Translations under genes and position numbers: made by a program
From: Nephrocerus scutellatus
Lineage: Eukaryota; Arthropoda; Insecta; Diptera; Pipunculidae
Reading direction: 5' to 3'
Assembly: GCA_947095585.1 (NCBI GenBank)
Contig: OX352765.1
Coordinates: 77,359,976-77,423,975, forward strand
DNA length: 64,000 bases
Notes under the pieces: generated by a model
What the model was told of the DNA's origin: nothing
Databases searched by the model: none
The model's input: only the letters and a program-made list of their open reading frames with translations
Part shown: positions 24,201-34,679 of the stretch, one piece after another
Layout of the letters: every line of letters begins with the position of its first letter
How positions within the stretch are numbered: the first letter of the stretch is position 1

Positions 24201-26088
24201 ACCGGAATTTATCTATGCCCCGGCACCCAACACAGGTGAAAGTTGAACTGCTCCGCCATCTCCTTAAGAGGTGAACGGCAGTTTAGGGCTACAATAGAGT
24301 TTCTAGAGACTGATTCCAGATATTTCAACACAGCTTGACTATCCGTAATTTCTGCCTGAAAGACACTACAGTGATTAGGAAGGATTAGGAGACTAGGATT
24401 TATTCTTTTTGAGAAAACACCTCTGCCAACCTTATCATCAGTTTTAACCCATCTGTGTTAAAATGTATGAATTCATCTTCGAAGTGGGCGCTTCTTTTCA
24501 GAATGATCTGAAGGGGATGGTGAGCTGAAAGTTTTCTATTAAATTGGAGTTGTGAAATGGTGTGGTCTGTGTTCCCGAATTCAGTTAAACGAATTCATAA
24601 CAGAGGAGTGTCTGATTTCATTTCTGGTCCACTGGAAGGTTACACGAGGCGAATAGCCGCGCTAGCAGCTACTTGCCTACTGAAGATGTCAAGTTGTGTA
24701 AAGAGCGGCAGAGGGTGTTGTGCGAAGTGCCCCTCTCATACCTAAACAAGCTGATCTTTGGACTTAGATTTACCGGCTTTATCTAAGTCAGTCCACTATA
24801 CAGCACACCGTATAGAAGTGTAGGCCTTACTTCCGCTGAATATAGCGAGTGAGCGATACGGCGTTGAAGACCCCATTTGTTTCCAATAGCTTTTTTGCAT
24901 GAGAAGAATGCTACTGTGACTTTACGAACTCTTTCTTGAATGTTTGGCTTTCAGCATAGCTTTCTATCCAGATAAGACCCATATATTTGGATTCGTCAGA
25001 GAAAGTAAAGCTAATGCCCTTAATAGAGGGAGGGTCTACATGAGGGATTTTGTATTTCCTCTTGAAGAGGACAAGTTTAGTTTTACAATTTAAACCGCAA
25101 CGATCTGCCCATCTCTTTAGCTTGTTAAGAGGATTTTGTAGGAGGGCTTTCCTGAGAGCGATAGCAACGTCATCCGCATTAGCAATGACTCCGCAGCCCT
25201 CCCTTTTTAGGCATATTGTAATAATATTGTAGTAATATCTGTCATGGAAGAAATTCACCTTTAGAATATGACTATTAATGATAGGTCCCTTCCATTTGTA
25301 AAAACAGCACGCACAACACGAATTGTGGCGAGCAGCTAGGCCCTGGGCCACAACGTTCTGTTGCCACAAATATTGTTTTTTAAAAGGAAAACTTCATTTA
25401 TGTACATTTAACGTAAAACAAGGGACTTTTAACGGCGTATTTTGAGCAAACTAACGTTAGATCGTGTACCATTAAATGGCTAAGACATTGCGTCAATTCT
25501 TTTTTGTAATATTGATATTGAAACTAAACTAAATTACGCAGTTTGCTTACAATTATTTCCCAGTCTTTGGACGATACTGGTGTAACATAAACACTCTTCA
25601 GAATCATTACATCTTCAATCAGTGTACACTTAACAAGATCATTTTCTTTTAAACCTGCAAGAGAGAAATAATTGAATTAAAATTTAAAAATGCATTTCAT
25701 ACGTATGCTTTGAAAGTACAAAAATAGAGCAAGTGTGTGCCAATGATGCAGTGTGTGAATGTGATGTCTTAAATAAATACCAATTTCCTTCGCAACCCTG
25801 GCATTGATCCCAATTTCCGTGTCTTTGATGGTACCCGAATGAGGCGCCCATGTCCCGTAGTGGCAATGGATACCATACTGAACACTTATGCATCCATTGT
25901 CCTGTAATTCCAGAGATGAAGAAAAAATACAATATATAACAAAAAATAGAAAATAAGAAGAGTGAATAGATAAACTTATGTAACAAACTACTTACATATG
26001 TTGACACTATACTGTAATAATTTTCTGGCAACAAAAAGAAGTTATTTTTGATAGGGCGGAAAACCACTTTGAATGTGCGTCGGAACAT
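12204..26088 (-). CDS. Pex1: Pex1, peroxisomal AAA+ ATPase, 12 exons, complete
   Basis: Exons (minus strand, high to low): 26088-25996, 25901-25781, 25654-25551, 23627-23513, 23441-22413, 22354-22239, 18292-17836, 17773-17580, 17520-17321, 17253-16830, 12440-12337, 12273-12204. All junctions are GT..AG, phases agree throughout, and the sum is 3027 nt (1008 residues plus TGA), close to the size I recall for the fly protein. Exons 1-4 encode the amino-terminal double-psi-barrel domain, which starts [11 protein letters not shown]1 has Walker A GPSGTGKS (residues 488-495) and a weak Walker B (VVLEN, about 549-553). D2 has GPPGTGKT (763-770), FFDEF with D822/E823, and an intact second region of homology ending LLRSGRLDR. 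The last two exons carry the conserved STRPS helix and a YARF...ATLA tail. Pex1 pairs with Pex6 to extract the ubiquitinated Pex5 import receptor from the peroxisome membrane. Introns 3, 6 and 10 are enlarged by retroelements, but the reading frame is intact. The start is the first ATG of the conserved domain; an in-frame ATG 12 codons upstream is less likely. Confidence 0.95.
12510..12528. repeat. CA dinucleotide run
   Basis: Short (CA) microsatellite inside Pex1 intron 10. Confidence 0.8.
13060..13390 (-). repeat. ACGCG-rich dispersed repeat, inverted copy
   Basis: This is the reverse complement of the right part of the array at 35700-36060. Shared motifs are GCCAAAATATCTGTTTTTGAGG, CGACACGCGTCAAAAGGG, the GTACGAAAGGTGGTTAAAA boundary and the outer AATGTAAAAAAACTT. 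It abuts the truncated 5' end of the RTE copy that follows. Confidence 0.65.
13400..15530 (+). mobile_element. RTE-like non-LTR retrotransposon, 5' truncated and decayed
   Basis: In frame fragments, in order: the end of the endonuclease ([10 protein letters not shown] near 13500), the linker ORF to 14293 (KKAAWEKNL), RT ([33 protein letters not shown], near 14230-14560), [14 protein letters not shown] near 14980, and the carboxy region with [12 protein letters not shown] (15119) and [10 protein letters not shown]. Several stops interrupt it. It sits in Pex1 intron 10, antisense to the gene. A second copy of the same family lies at 50370-51770. Confidence 0.8.
15531..16829. other. Pex1 intron 10 remainder
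   Basis: Non-coding. Three near-copies of AGCTCCCATTATGGTTT occur at about 15551, 15581 and 15611. A plus-strand 78-codon ORF at 16507-16743 starting [10 protein letters not shown] has no domain I can name; its status is unknown. Confidence 0.4.
18690..18800 (+). repeat. ACGCG-rich dispersed repeat, partial copy
   Basis: Shares TTTTTACCACCTTCTACACGAC, GTGAGTGTCTAAGTCCAAAA and a GACGCGTGTCGCG palindromic core with the array at 35380-35960. It directly precedes the retroelement at 18800. Confidence 0.6.
18800..21690 (+). mobile_element. LOA/jockey-type retroelement with RNase H, RT mostly deleted
   Basis: Order of fragments: ORF1 tail (19280-19501, [12 protein letters not shown]), endonuclease remains (19530-19990, [10 protein letters not shown]), the endonuclease-RT linker (19955-20540, [13 protein letters not shown]), then directly the post-[13 protein letters not shown] motif (20578). 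RNase H (20870-21180, [21 protein letters not shown]) and a [15 protein letters not shown] cysteine motif (21475) follow. The RT catalytic core expected between 20540 and 20560 is absent, so this copy is dead. It lies in Pex1 intron 6, antisense to the gene. Confidence 0.8.
21691..22238. other. Pex1 intron 6 remainder
   Basis: Non-coding AT-rich intron. A plus-strand 82-codon ORF (21816-22064) has no recognisable domain and includes an A-run; I do not call a gene. Confidence 0.4.
23850..23940 (+). mobile_element. possible SINE tRNA-like head remnant
   Basis: GTGCGCCGTACTTCAAG, GTTAGTGCGTTAGACTACTGAGC and GAAATTCGAATG follow the order of the tRNA-like heads at 57728 and 58174, with changes. 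It has no body or tail and is joined to the 3' end of a LOA-like copy. Confidence 0.4.
23942..25279 (-). mobile_element. LOA/jockey-type retroelement fragment with GGTTAGGTTA terminus
   Basis: Minus-strand coding remains: the RT end with [14 protein letters not shown] (YADD position altered to NADD) and [12 protein letters not shown] (25200-25060), then RNase H pieces near 24350-24200. The 3' end carries the short TTAGG-like stretch at 23942. It lies in Pex1 intron 3, same sense as the gene. The copy is heavily broken. Confidence 0.7.
25280..25375 (+). mobile_element. diverged SINE body fragment
   Basis: GGTCCCTTCCATTTGT, CGAGCAGCTAGGCCCTGG and CACAAATATTGTTTT follow the SINE body order with many substitutions. 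Confidence 0.45.
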
Positions 26089-26640
26089 TTCAATAAATTT
26101 GTTATTAACTACTTGAAAATTCAATAAGATTTTATTTTTTATACTTCAAAGGCACACCAATAATAAAAAATTAAAACAGCAACAAGCAGCTAGCTAACTT
26201 TACTGAAAATTCGTGGCAAACAAAGTAAACTATGAACCCATTGGTATTTCCCACGGCGGCGACGGCACACAGGCAGCATTTGCTATTTATCTTCATTACA
26301 CTTCGACAATGCGAGACAGTGCGTTTTTTTGGCAACATGACAGATACGTCAACGTCAGTTTTGTTTGGTGTTTATTTTATTAAAAGGAATGACTTGCGAC
26401 CGTCAGAAAACAGCTGTTACTGTTTCACTCCCGGCTAATGAACGCACTACCAACACAAATACGAGTTTTAGAAAACGTCAAAGGATGGAAAAAATATAAA
26501 CAAGAAATGTTTCAACAAATGTCCAGTAGACGGCAATAGAGTTGTTTGAAAGTTGAAATTATTCGATTTTTTGAAATAATTTATCGAATTATATACATAT
26601 ATCGATAATCGATTTTCTGATACTGAGTTAAACTCGATTC
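26089..26640. other. Pex1 5' flank
   Basis: Upstream of the Pex1 start codon. AT-rich with no clear TATA box or other core promoter motif that I can defend. No other gene was recognised. Confidence 0.4.
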
Positions 26641-26645
26641 TAGGC

Positions 26646-26755
26646 CAATTTCACTAGACACAATTCCACTGGGCACAATTCAACTGGCACAATTCATCTT
26701 GGCAAAATTCCACTGGGCACAATTCAACTTGGCACAATTCAACTTGTAAAACATT
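26646..26755 (+). repeat. 15-bp tandem array (CACTGGGCACAATTC-like)
   Basis: About seven imperfect units of CACAATTCAACTTGG / CACAATTCCACTGGG in direct orientation. Confidence 0.8.
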
Positions 26756-26859
26756 AGTAAAATAAAATCATAAAATTCCTATTTTTTTTTTTTTTTCTGT
26801 GAGAAATTTTTTATTTCTTAAAAAACTTTTTTTTTTAAAACTTTTTTTAATCTTCCTTT

Positions 26860-27070
26860 TTTTTTGGTGCCTTTAGGGGTGTTTTGGTTAGTCCTTTGAG
26901 TATCTTTTAAAAGCCTTATGGGGGTTTTTTAGGCTCTTAAGGGTCTTTTTGTGGTCTCTTGCGGGTATTTTGGGGAGTTGTTTGAAGGTATTTTACAGTC
27001 TTTTAAGAGTACTTCGGTGCTCTTTTAGGGAGTCTTTTGAAGGTCTTTTGGGTTTTTTTTATGATTCTTT
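26860..27070 (-). repeat. G/T-rich minisatellite, inverse of the 10.7-kb array
   Basis: Irregular units such as GGGTCTTTTTGTGG, GAAGGTCTTTTGGG and GGGAGTCTTTTG. Their complement matches the style of the 10745-11085 array. A T-rich stretch precedes it (26781-26860). Confidence 0.6.
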
Positions 27071-27639
27071 GATTCCCACAAAATCAAAGAAGTTTCATTT
27101 ACTCTGCGCGTAAAGGTTACACGCACTGATTTTTTTAATAAAAAGTACTTGGTTGAAGTTGAATATGGAACTCAAATTGCAAATGTCGAAGTGAAGTATA
27201 CTAAGCATAAAAAGAACAAGTGAACTTCAATATAGAAGTTATAATGGAATTTAAAATTTAGACTTGTATATAGGATCATTTTTAGTTACATAATTTAACA
27301 ATAGATGACATATAAATGCAGCAAGTTTTGTTTTGTGAACATTGCATCTGTCCAAAGGCGTAAGACATCTAGGTATTTATTATCTTTGCTATTTTGTTAA
27401 AATAAAAAAACATTTTATTTACTCGGGCAACGCCGAGTCTTTTAGAAAATTAAATTAGAGTGAGGCGAAGACAACACTTCAATTAATTAGGAAATAGATG
27501 ACTCCCACAAGGGTGCTCTGATTAAATAAATTTTTCATTTTTCCTTTTTTGAATTATTAAAACCCAATGCTGTCTTCTGTCGTCTAAGCGTAATTTAAAC
27601 CACCAACCTTTATCCATGAATGGATCTTGCATCAAAGAA

Positions 27640-28048
27640 ACTGAATACCCCTCAATTCTCGGTCAACAACAAGCTTCGTTGAAACGACCACATATTTGCC
27701 ATCGCCAAAAATGCTGCGAGATGTTTAGGTTTCCTAAAACGGTTCACTCCTTCAGATCTGGATACTATTTACAAGGCGTATATTCGCCCTAATCTTGGAT
27801 ACAACTGTATAGTCTGGGCTGCCAACTCATTGCATCTTGACAGAGTTCAGAACCGCGCGATAAACCTAATTGGTGTCGCACATATCGCGAAAACAATCGA
27901 ATCGCTTGAACATCGTAGGAATGTTTCCTGCTTGTCACTGTTTTATCGCTTTTTCCACAAGCGGTGTTCAAAAGAAATATCCAGATACATCCCGCCCATT
28001 CTCCAACCCAACCCATCATGTTTTTGCCAACTTATCCATATATAATTT
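27640..28048 (+). mobile_element. jockey-like retroelement, carboxy end of pol
   Basis: The frame reads WNDHIFAIAKNAARCLGFLK, FTPSDLDTIYKAYIRPNLGY and LDRVQNRAINLIG, then SLEHRRNVSCLSLFYRFFH. This is the typical jockey-clade segment after RT. 5' truncated. Related tails occur at 36090, 57520 and 62600 on the other strand. Confidence 0.8.
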
Positions 28049-28380
28049 TTAAAAGTCGACTCTGGCGGTGGGAATTATAAATAAAAATTTGGTTAAATAT
28101 TTCTTAACCACAAATTTTTTTTGGTTAACGCTAAACCATTTTCTGGTCTATCCAATGTGTTTGTTGTTGTAATTTTTATTTTTTTGTTGAAAGCAATATA
28201 GCATATAGCAAATGTAAGATTATTGTTGTTGATGGTTTTCACCACAAGAGAAGAGGAAGCATGAGTGTAAATAAAGAGAAGATGTCGAACGATGAAGAAG
28301 CCGGTTAATGCGTAATAAGAAGTTAGTTTTAATTATACGACAAAATAAAGATCGGAATTTATTTTAAATTTAACGAACGA
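28049..28380. other. intergenic, no gene recognised
   Basis: AT-rich; a short inverted motif GGTTAA...TTAACC recurs near 28090-28130. Nothing coding. Confidence 0.4.
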
Positions 28381-28384
28381 TACG

Positions 28385-29480
28385 ACATCAATGAACACTA
28401 TTCTGCTCAGACAACATCCGAAGGAAAGTTTGTTGAGTTATGCGCTAAGATAAATAACTTTACCTAGCTTGTAATTGAGCCCACAAGAATTCCTGACATT
28501 GCAATTCATTCCGCCGTCACCGCTTACCGTTGTGAAGTATCAGCTATTTTTTCTTTAATAAACACGCATTAAGAGGAAAAACAAAACAAAAGCAGTATGG
28601 CGATACGAGAAAGCCAATTGGGACAGCCTTACCAGCTTCTATGGGAGTATTAGCTGGACGCTATTATTTTGCGATAGCCACGTGGATGCCGCTGCTGATG
28701 CAATCACAAACATCATCTTAATTTGTATGAGAGAATTTATCCCTTTCAGGAATTAGTCGGACAAACTAAAGGAAGGTGGATGGTATGACTCGAGAATAGA
28801 AAGGTATGCTTTCGGTTTTACAAAGTAAGCCCTACTGAGGAAAGCCGATTAAATTTCAAACGAGCCAGATATGATTGCAATGCCCATCTTCGGTGAGTCA
28901 AATTCGCCTACGACTAGAAATTGAGATAAAAAATACTATTTGTTCATTCGTGAAAAGAATCAAACATGGTAACTAATAAAAATACATTTTTAAATTAAAA
29001 CGTTTTGTATTTTTTTTTAGTTATTTGTCAATGTTCATCCAGTTCTGAGCTATTTCAATCTATTTACTGCGCATTTTGCAGCTAGCTCCACGCTTCCAGA
29101 TTGGGCATTGCTTCCGCCTGTACCTCAGAGTATTAAAGACTATGGGACAGATTTGCTTTCGTACTCGTGCACTTTCTAGAGTTTTAAACGATCTCAGTAC
29201 TCACAAATCTGCTGGGCCAGATTGTATTTTCCATCAGTTCTAAGGAGGTGTTCTTGTAAGCTGGCATTACCATTGCGTAAACTTTTCCATCTATCATATT
29301 CCTCTAGACTCTTTCCGAGTAGTTGGAAAACAGCCTTTATCCAGCCTTATACCCAAAAAAGGCAAGTCCTCTTCTCCTACTTAGTACCTACCCATAATAC
29401 CTACATTAATTCTTTCCAACGTCATGGAAATGTCTGTCGTGGAATCTTGCGATCAATTTATAACCCACTTCCCAAAGCCC
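28385..29480 (+). mobile_element. jockey-like retroelement fragments (endonuclease end to RT start)
   Basis: Shifted frames give YGSISWTLLFCDSHVDAA and WYDSRIERYAF near 28640-28810 (endonuclease-RT linker). They then give LSTHKSAGPD and RLFPSSWKTAFIQP near 29190-29345 (start of RT). Many frameshifts. It may belong with the fragment at 27640, but the order is not collinear. Confidence 0.65.
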
Positions 29481-29920
29481 GATTTTAGTGAAACTTTGCA
29501 CACATGTGTATTTGCGGTAACAACACTTTCTATTACAATTTGGATTTGGGTGCCCTAAAATTAACAAATTTTATATACATGTGTATTTTCGATGACAAGA
29601 CTCTGTAAAAATTTGGAAGTGATCGGGACCAGTGGTCAGGGCCTCCCAAAATTACCCGATTATATTCAAATTTTATACACATGTGTTTAATCCGAAAGAT
29701 AACACTTTTTGTAAAAATTTGCTAGTGGCCCCAGTGCCGAGGGGATCTCATATAATTTTTAAAAATGAACCAGGTTTTATTCAAATTGTATACGAATGTG
29801 TATCTCCGATGATAAGACTTTCTGTAAAAATTTGGAAGTGATCAGACCCCAGGGACTACGTACTTTTTTAAAAAGTAACCCGATTTTTTCAAACTTTGCA
29901 CATTGTGTATTTCCGATTAG
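29445..29920 (+). repeat. TTTGCACAC-type repeat, four degenerate units
   Basis: Starts CTTGCGATCAATTTATAACC as in the other copies. The unit ACACATGTGTATTT...GATGACAA...TGTAAAAATTTG then repeats at about 29500, 29575, 29680 and 29795. Confidence 0.6.
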
Positions 29921-30374
29921 AGAATTTACACGAAAAATGTTAATTTGTATGGGTTGATCTCTTATCCATTACTTCTAATCCAATTCACTCTTTCGTGGAC
30001 AATAAGAAGGGAAAGGGGTGAACATTGTCAATAGTTGAAAGAGATAGGGGACAAAGCGAGACAGAGTAGTTAATGGGATCAGTTGTGAAGAAAAGGTCTA
30101 TTTGCTACGCCACTAACTTGGCATAGACTTCATGAGTCTGTAAGACGGTGTACAAAAAGAGACATTCCTTAGTTGAATTTGGATATAAAGCCAAGAAAAG
30201 AATTCATCATATGATGGTGTCAAGTGCTGTTGATAGAATTTCATATATTCTTTGAAAGTACGGCTGATCATTTTGAGTTGCGTCTTTATTGAGTTAAATT
30301 TTGATAAATATATATCACAATTGGAGTGAAAGGTAGAGTTAAGGTCATCGCAGTTTTTCGATTAGCAGTCGTAT
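29921..30374. other. intergenic, no gene recognised
   Basis: Non-coding as far as I can see; directly upstream of the unassigned ORF at 30375. Confidence 0.35.
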
Positions 30375-30833
30375 GTGGCTAGTTGGTGCAGGATCTTAAT
30401 GTTTGATTGTGTTTTAATATCCTCGTTGCTGCATTTAAGAACGTCTGAGAGATTCGTCGCAGAAGAACCAGAAATGGTCAGTAAAGTCTTTCAAGTAGAG
30501 AAGGGATCTTTATCTCAGACCAACACAAAGTGCATGGCAAAACTTACCGCAGATCCCCCTACAATTAACCCACTCTCGGAGATCGTTATTGATTCTGCAA
30601 GACTCGTTTCCACATACCATATTGATAATTTAAACAGGTCAGCGAAATATTTTGTTGATATAAGCGTAAACACTAGGGAGGTCGACGAACATCGAATTAT
30701 TGTTTTGAACACTACTTCAAATATAGAGGTCAGTAATGTTGACACCGGAAACGCAATTGATGTAAGCGAAGTGAATATTATTATTCCACACGTTAAGCAC
30801 GACTTATTTTGCAGCCTTAACGGGAAGAAGTAA
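30375..30833 (+). CDS. unassigned 152-codon ORF, possible orphan or element remnant
   Basis: I do not recognise this protein. The ORF runs on the plus strand between Pex1 and Taf6, starts MASWCRILMF and ends NGKK. A short hydrophobic stretch (residues 7-20) could be a weak signal peptide if translation starts at the second ATG (residue 9). The rest is hydrophilic, rich in V, I, T and N, with few cysteines and no motif I can name. There is a TATATA run about 70 bases upstream, but no other gene-like signal. It is the longest ORF in this intergenic region that I could not tie to a retroelement. It may be a real lineage-specific gene, part of an undetected mobile element, or chance. Confidence 0.3.
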   Translation: MASWCRILMFDCVLISSLLHLRTSERFVAEEPEMVSKVFQVEKGSLSQTNTKCMAKLTADPPTINPLSEIVIDSARLVSTYHIDNLNRSAKYFVDISVNTREVDEHRIIVLNTTSNIEVSNVDTGNAIDVSEVNIIIPHVKHDLFCSLNGKK

Positions 30834-31098
30834 TTATTTAATTTTACGAGGCGGGATAAAAACGCGTCCGTACTGTTCGGCGGTCAATTTGTCATTGTAA
30901 CATGTAATCTTAAGAAAAGCAATTCAAAATGCGTAGGTATATGCTATAAAACAACGAGTCAGTTGACCAATCGGCGAAAGAATGATACATATAAGGGTTT
31001 CGTGACTTTAATTCCTGTACCAGCTGTATCTTATACGAGTGTAGGCCGATAGGTCTGAAACAATTGGGGAAAAACAGCCTGCACAAAAAAAATGTGTT

Positions 31099-31104
31099 TT
31101 TATT
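31099..31104 (-). terminator. Taf6 polyadenylation signal candidate
   Basis: AATAAA on the minus strand, about 110 bases after the Taf6 stop codon at 31215. Position and sequence fit a normal poly(A) signal; no transcript evidence was available. Confidence 0.5.
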
Positions 31105-31214
31105 TTAATTAAAAACATAAAAACTTGCACAATACAGATACGTAATTGTCCGATACCCCTCTTTTTTTGCGGCATTTTGATTTTTTATTTGACACAAATG
31201 GATTTCAAATCTGT

Positions 31215-33284
31215 CTATTCCAAGTGGGAGAGATCATCTAATTCGGGAACATTTCTAACTTCGCCATCGATTAGAATGGAATTGGAATCAACAGATGTCT
31301 ACAAATCAGAGAAGTATGATATTTTGTAATATGCATCAAATAATTTCAGTCAATTTACTTACCCGGTCAGATATCTGAAGGCTGTTTCCGTTCTGTTGAC
31401 TTTGCAATAGACTCGGTTGAGGTGAAGAAGTTCTTTGTTGCGATACAATAACATATTTGTGCTGAATAGGAGTAATTTGCGCAGTTCGAATTTGTTGCAC
31501 TGCACTGCTTGTGTTGGGATTGCTTAACAATTGAGTATATAGATAAGCGTTTTAATTTCAGAATATTCGTTTGTACTTACATATTAGTCGCTATTTGCCG
31601 TTGCACAATCTGTGAAGTGACTTGCGGCCGACCTATGGTAAAAGCCGATTGTGCGGCAGAAGTTATAGGTGCACTTGATATGTTATTACCCATATTTGTT
31701 GATGGTACTGTGAGCGATGATGGTGCATTGCGAGCTTTAATAACTGCCTGGTGAAGGGTCGGACCCAGAAACCCATAATCAAACCTAAATATAAAGAAAG
31801 TGTTTTATCTTTTCCAACTGAAACTTTACATTGACATACTTATACTCATCGACCAAATCGGGAGCATTACGCATTGCCTTCAATATGGGTGCGCAACACT
31901 TCTGCAGCATTGCTCGAATATGTCCAGCTGCTATTTTATCAGTGTTGCTTAGAGATGTACCCAACAGATGTACCTCAATTCGTTCCGAAATGAATTTTAG
32001 CCGTGGTACAATAAAAACTTTTATCACTTCTCCACCAAGTTCAGACAGGCCGGCAATAGCACCGTAAAGCGAAGAGAGATGTGTTTTGTCATTTTGCAAC
32101 GCTTTGCTGAAAATTCTTCAACGCAAATAGAAAGATTTAGATGATACCCAAACTAAACTGGGGGTATAGACCTGTACCTTGTAACACGAGTTTGCAAATT
32201 ATTAGTAGATGTGTTGAAGTTTTTACAAATTTGGGACATCAAACGAGCAGCGAAATCACGCAATGCCCAATGATTGTCTAATTCCGGCCGCATGCATAGT
32301 TGTTTTGAGACAATACATGTTGAAACCGATGGAATTAACTCGTGAAGCTGAAAAAAGCAAATCCCAAGGAGTGTCAGAAGTTATTTTCTTTAACAAAAAT
32401 ATTCCATCTCTCAATTTACGACTTACATATTTCTCAAGGTAGAGCGACGGATTGTCCAACAATGCCTTAACCATTCGCATCAAATATATCAGCAAAGCGA
32501 GATTATTCTGAACGACATTAACTTTCACACCTTCGGCGATGAATGTACACATTCGAGGCAACATTTCATGTAAACCTGGATCCGATGCTAGCGACTGTAA
32601 TGCTTCACCTCTTCGTGGTTCGTCTGAACCAACACACGCCTCGGTAATTTCTTTGTAGTAGAGCTGCTGCTCCACAGACAATTCATGCGTAGCCAGTTGC
32701 TTGACGTGCACTGTTTCGACATTTTTTAGTTTATGAATTTTTCCAGTAGCCGGTTTTCCAGCTGTGTCTTTTGTCAATCCCTGTTCTAGTTTAACTACAG
32801 GGTTAACAGAATCCATTGCTTGTGACTCTTTTGAGAGCGGAGGAGGGTTTTCTGGTATTGTTGGTTGGATTCCGTCTACACAGAGCCAGTGAGAACGAAG
32901 TGTTACATCCAGTGGAACCTTTGGAGGTGCGGCCTGGACAATTTCGTTCAAGTCAATCTCTTTCTCCTCAACAAAATGTAGTTCACGTCCACCTCCGGAT
33001 GCAAAGCGAAACGGTATGAAATCATTCGAGATAAAACCGTACTGTGGTTCGATATTGCGCACCTTTATAGCATGATCGACGTCACTAAGGCTTAGCCGTT
33101 CGCGCTTAGAGTGGTTCATAAATTTCGCAGCATCTTGGACTATCTTTTTTATCTTAAATGAGACATCTTCTGCTAGTTCCTTAGCAGCATCATCAGGTAA
33201 AGTTCCAACCCCAATGCTCTCCGCGATTACCTTCATGGACTCGGCGGAGAGAGTGGTACCGTACAACATATCACCTCCACTCAT
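31215..33284 (-). CDS. Taf6: Taf6, TFIID subunit with histone fold, 6 exons, complete
   Basis: Exons: 33284-32427, 32347-32178, 32115-31840, 31784-31581, 31522-31363, 31298-31215. These sum to 1752 nt (583 residues plus TAG), with GT..AG introns of about 60-80 nt and consistent phases. Residues 1-75 form a TAF-type histone fold (begins MSGGDMLYG, contains [17 protein letters not shown]), which pairs with Taf9 inside TFIID. A linker with [12 protein letters not shown] follows. The alpha-helical HEAT-type TAF6 carboxy-terminal domain runs from about residue 205 to 405 (includes [10 protein letters not shown] and [10 protein letters not shown]). The tail is Q/S/T-rich and ends in an acidic [15 protein letters not shown]. 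Known role: promoter recognition and pre-initiation complex assembly in the nucleus. It lies between Pex1 and Frl on the same strand, with its own intergenic space on both sides. No transposon lies inside the gene, unlike its neighbours. Confidence 0.96.
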
Positions 33285-33880
33285 TTTACCACGATTTTAC
33301 AATTTTTATCTTTTTACAAAAATGTTTTACCAACTTGGTCTACAAAACACAAACAGAAATTTTGACAACGGATTCTAAAAATGACAATCAACAAATGTCA
33401 CTTTAGTAATACGTTAAAATACATCCAACTTTCAGGGCTCGTTCAGAAATCAACTGGCTATTATTTTGAAAAATACATAATTCTGTATGCACAATTAATT
33501 TCTTAAGGCTCAACTATAATGCAATTTCGCCCGCTTACGTTAAAGTCAAAATCAGACGAAATGCTTTCCAAAGTTTCTAAAGTTTCACATCCGACCATAA
33601 TGTAATTTTGTCACCAAATGTCACAATGAAATAACATATGACAACTGTCAAGTTTTCTTAAGAAAATGCGCTCGACTGCGCACATCTAATCGATTGCCAA
33701 AGTCAACGAAACTATTGCGAACTCTATTATGGGCTCAGCATACATTTTCATTGTATTCGCTCATTTTATCGTCAGGTTTTGACACTAGCGTAAAGAGGCT
33801 TTAGTCTGTGTCCACTTTGTTAAAAAACATAACTGTGGTAAAAACTTTTATTCTACCTCACTTTTAAATCGAAATGCAAC
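33285..33880. other. Taf6 5' flank
   Basis: AT-rich intergenic sequence upstream of the Taf6 start codon. No core promoter motif could be assigned with confidence. Confidence 0.4.
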
Positions 33881-34075
33881 TGGTTAAAAAGTTAAAGTTT
33901 TGACGTTTTGATAATAAATCTGTGTTACAATTGGTTAAAAAGCGAAATATTTTACTTATTTATTTTAACTAGTTCCTAAACCGCCTCATTTTTTTGTCGA
34001 ATTGAAGTTTCAAATGCATCTGGTCAAAAAGTTAAAACTTTTACGTTTTGATAATAAGTCTGGTTAAAAAGTAAA
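33881..34075 (+). repeat. two direct copies of a GTTAAAAAGTTAAA unit
   Basis: TGGTTAAAAAGTTAAAG...TTTGATAATAA at 33881 recurs as TGGTCAAAAAGTTAAAA...TTTGATAATAA at 34020, with further GGTTAAAAAG copies between. Confidence 0.6.
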
Positions 34076-34679
34076 ATTGTATGGATATTCAACATAACAA
34101 GCAAAACATTTTTTTTTGTCAAATCCAAAATCCATACTGTAAGTCTGAATATTATATGAGAAAAGAAGATATGGAGAAGCAGATTTCCAACGAAGGTAAT
34201 ATTTTTAATTTAAACTTTTGATTCTTTTTCCGTAATATGACAATTATTATCAAAGAAACGAAGTTCGAATGAACAGGAAAAAATTATTGAGAAAATAAAT
34301 AGGCTGACAGCAGGCGAGAAGCGTTCCAGAATAAAATGATTCAGTATTTGGAACGAAAGGAAAATTGAGATATTGGAGCAAATTGCTGCTTCAAAAAAAA
34401 AAACTAATTTCCTCCAATTTTGACGTGACAACGTCTCACTACAAGGTTTAAGGGGTAAATGTTCAAAAAGTCGAATGTTAAATGTCCACTATTATCTCAC
34501 TTTTTAACAGATGTTTTGTACATTTTTAAGCAGATGTTATGTCACTATTTTTGTGGGCATGTATACTTATATACCAACCACAAGTGGTGGGCGCTACAGA
34601 CGTCTACTGCCCTTCGGGTTCTAACGTCCAGCAACAATGGTCGCCACTTACGGCTAATAGCAATGTGATCGATCTGGTT

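Noticed and set aside
25684..26124. A separate 146-codon gene upstream of Pex1
   Set aside because: It reads through intron 1; its first part is Pex1 exon 1 and the later part is exon 2 in the wrong frame.
32816..33019. Plus-strand ORF in Taf6
   Set aside because: Antisense shadow of Taf6 exon 1.
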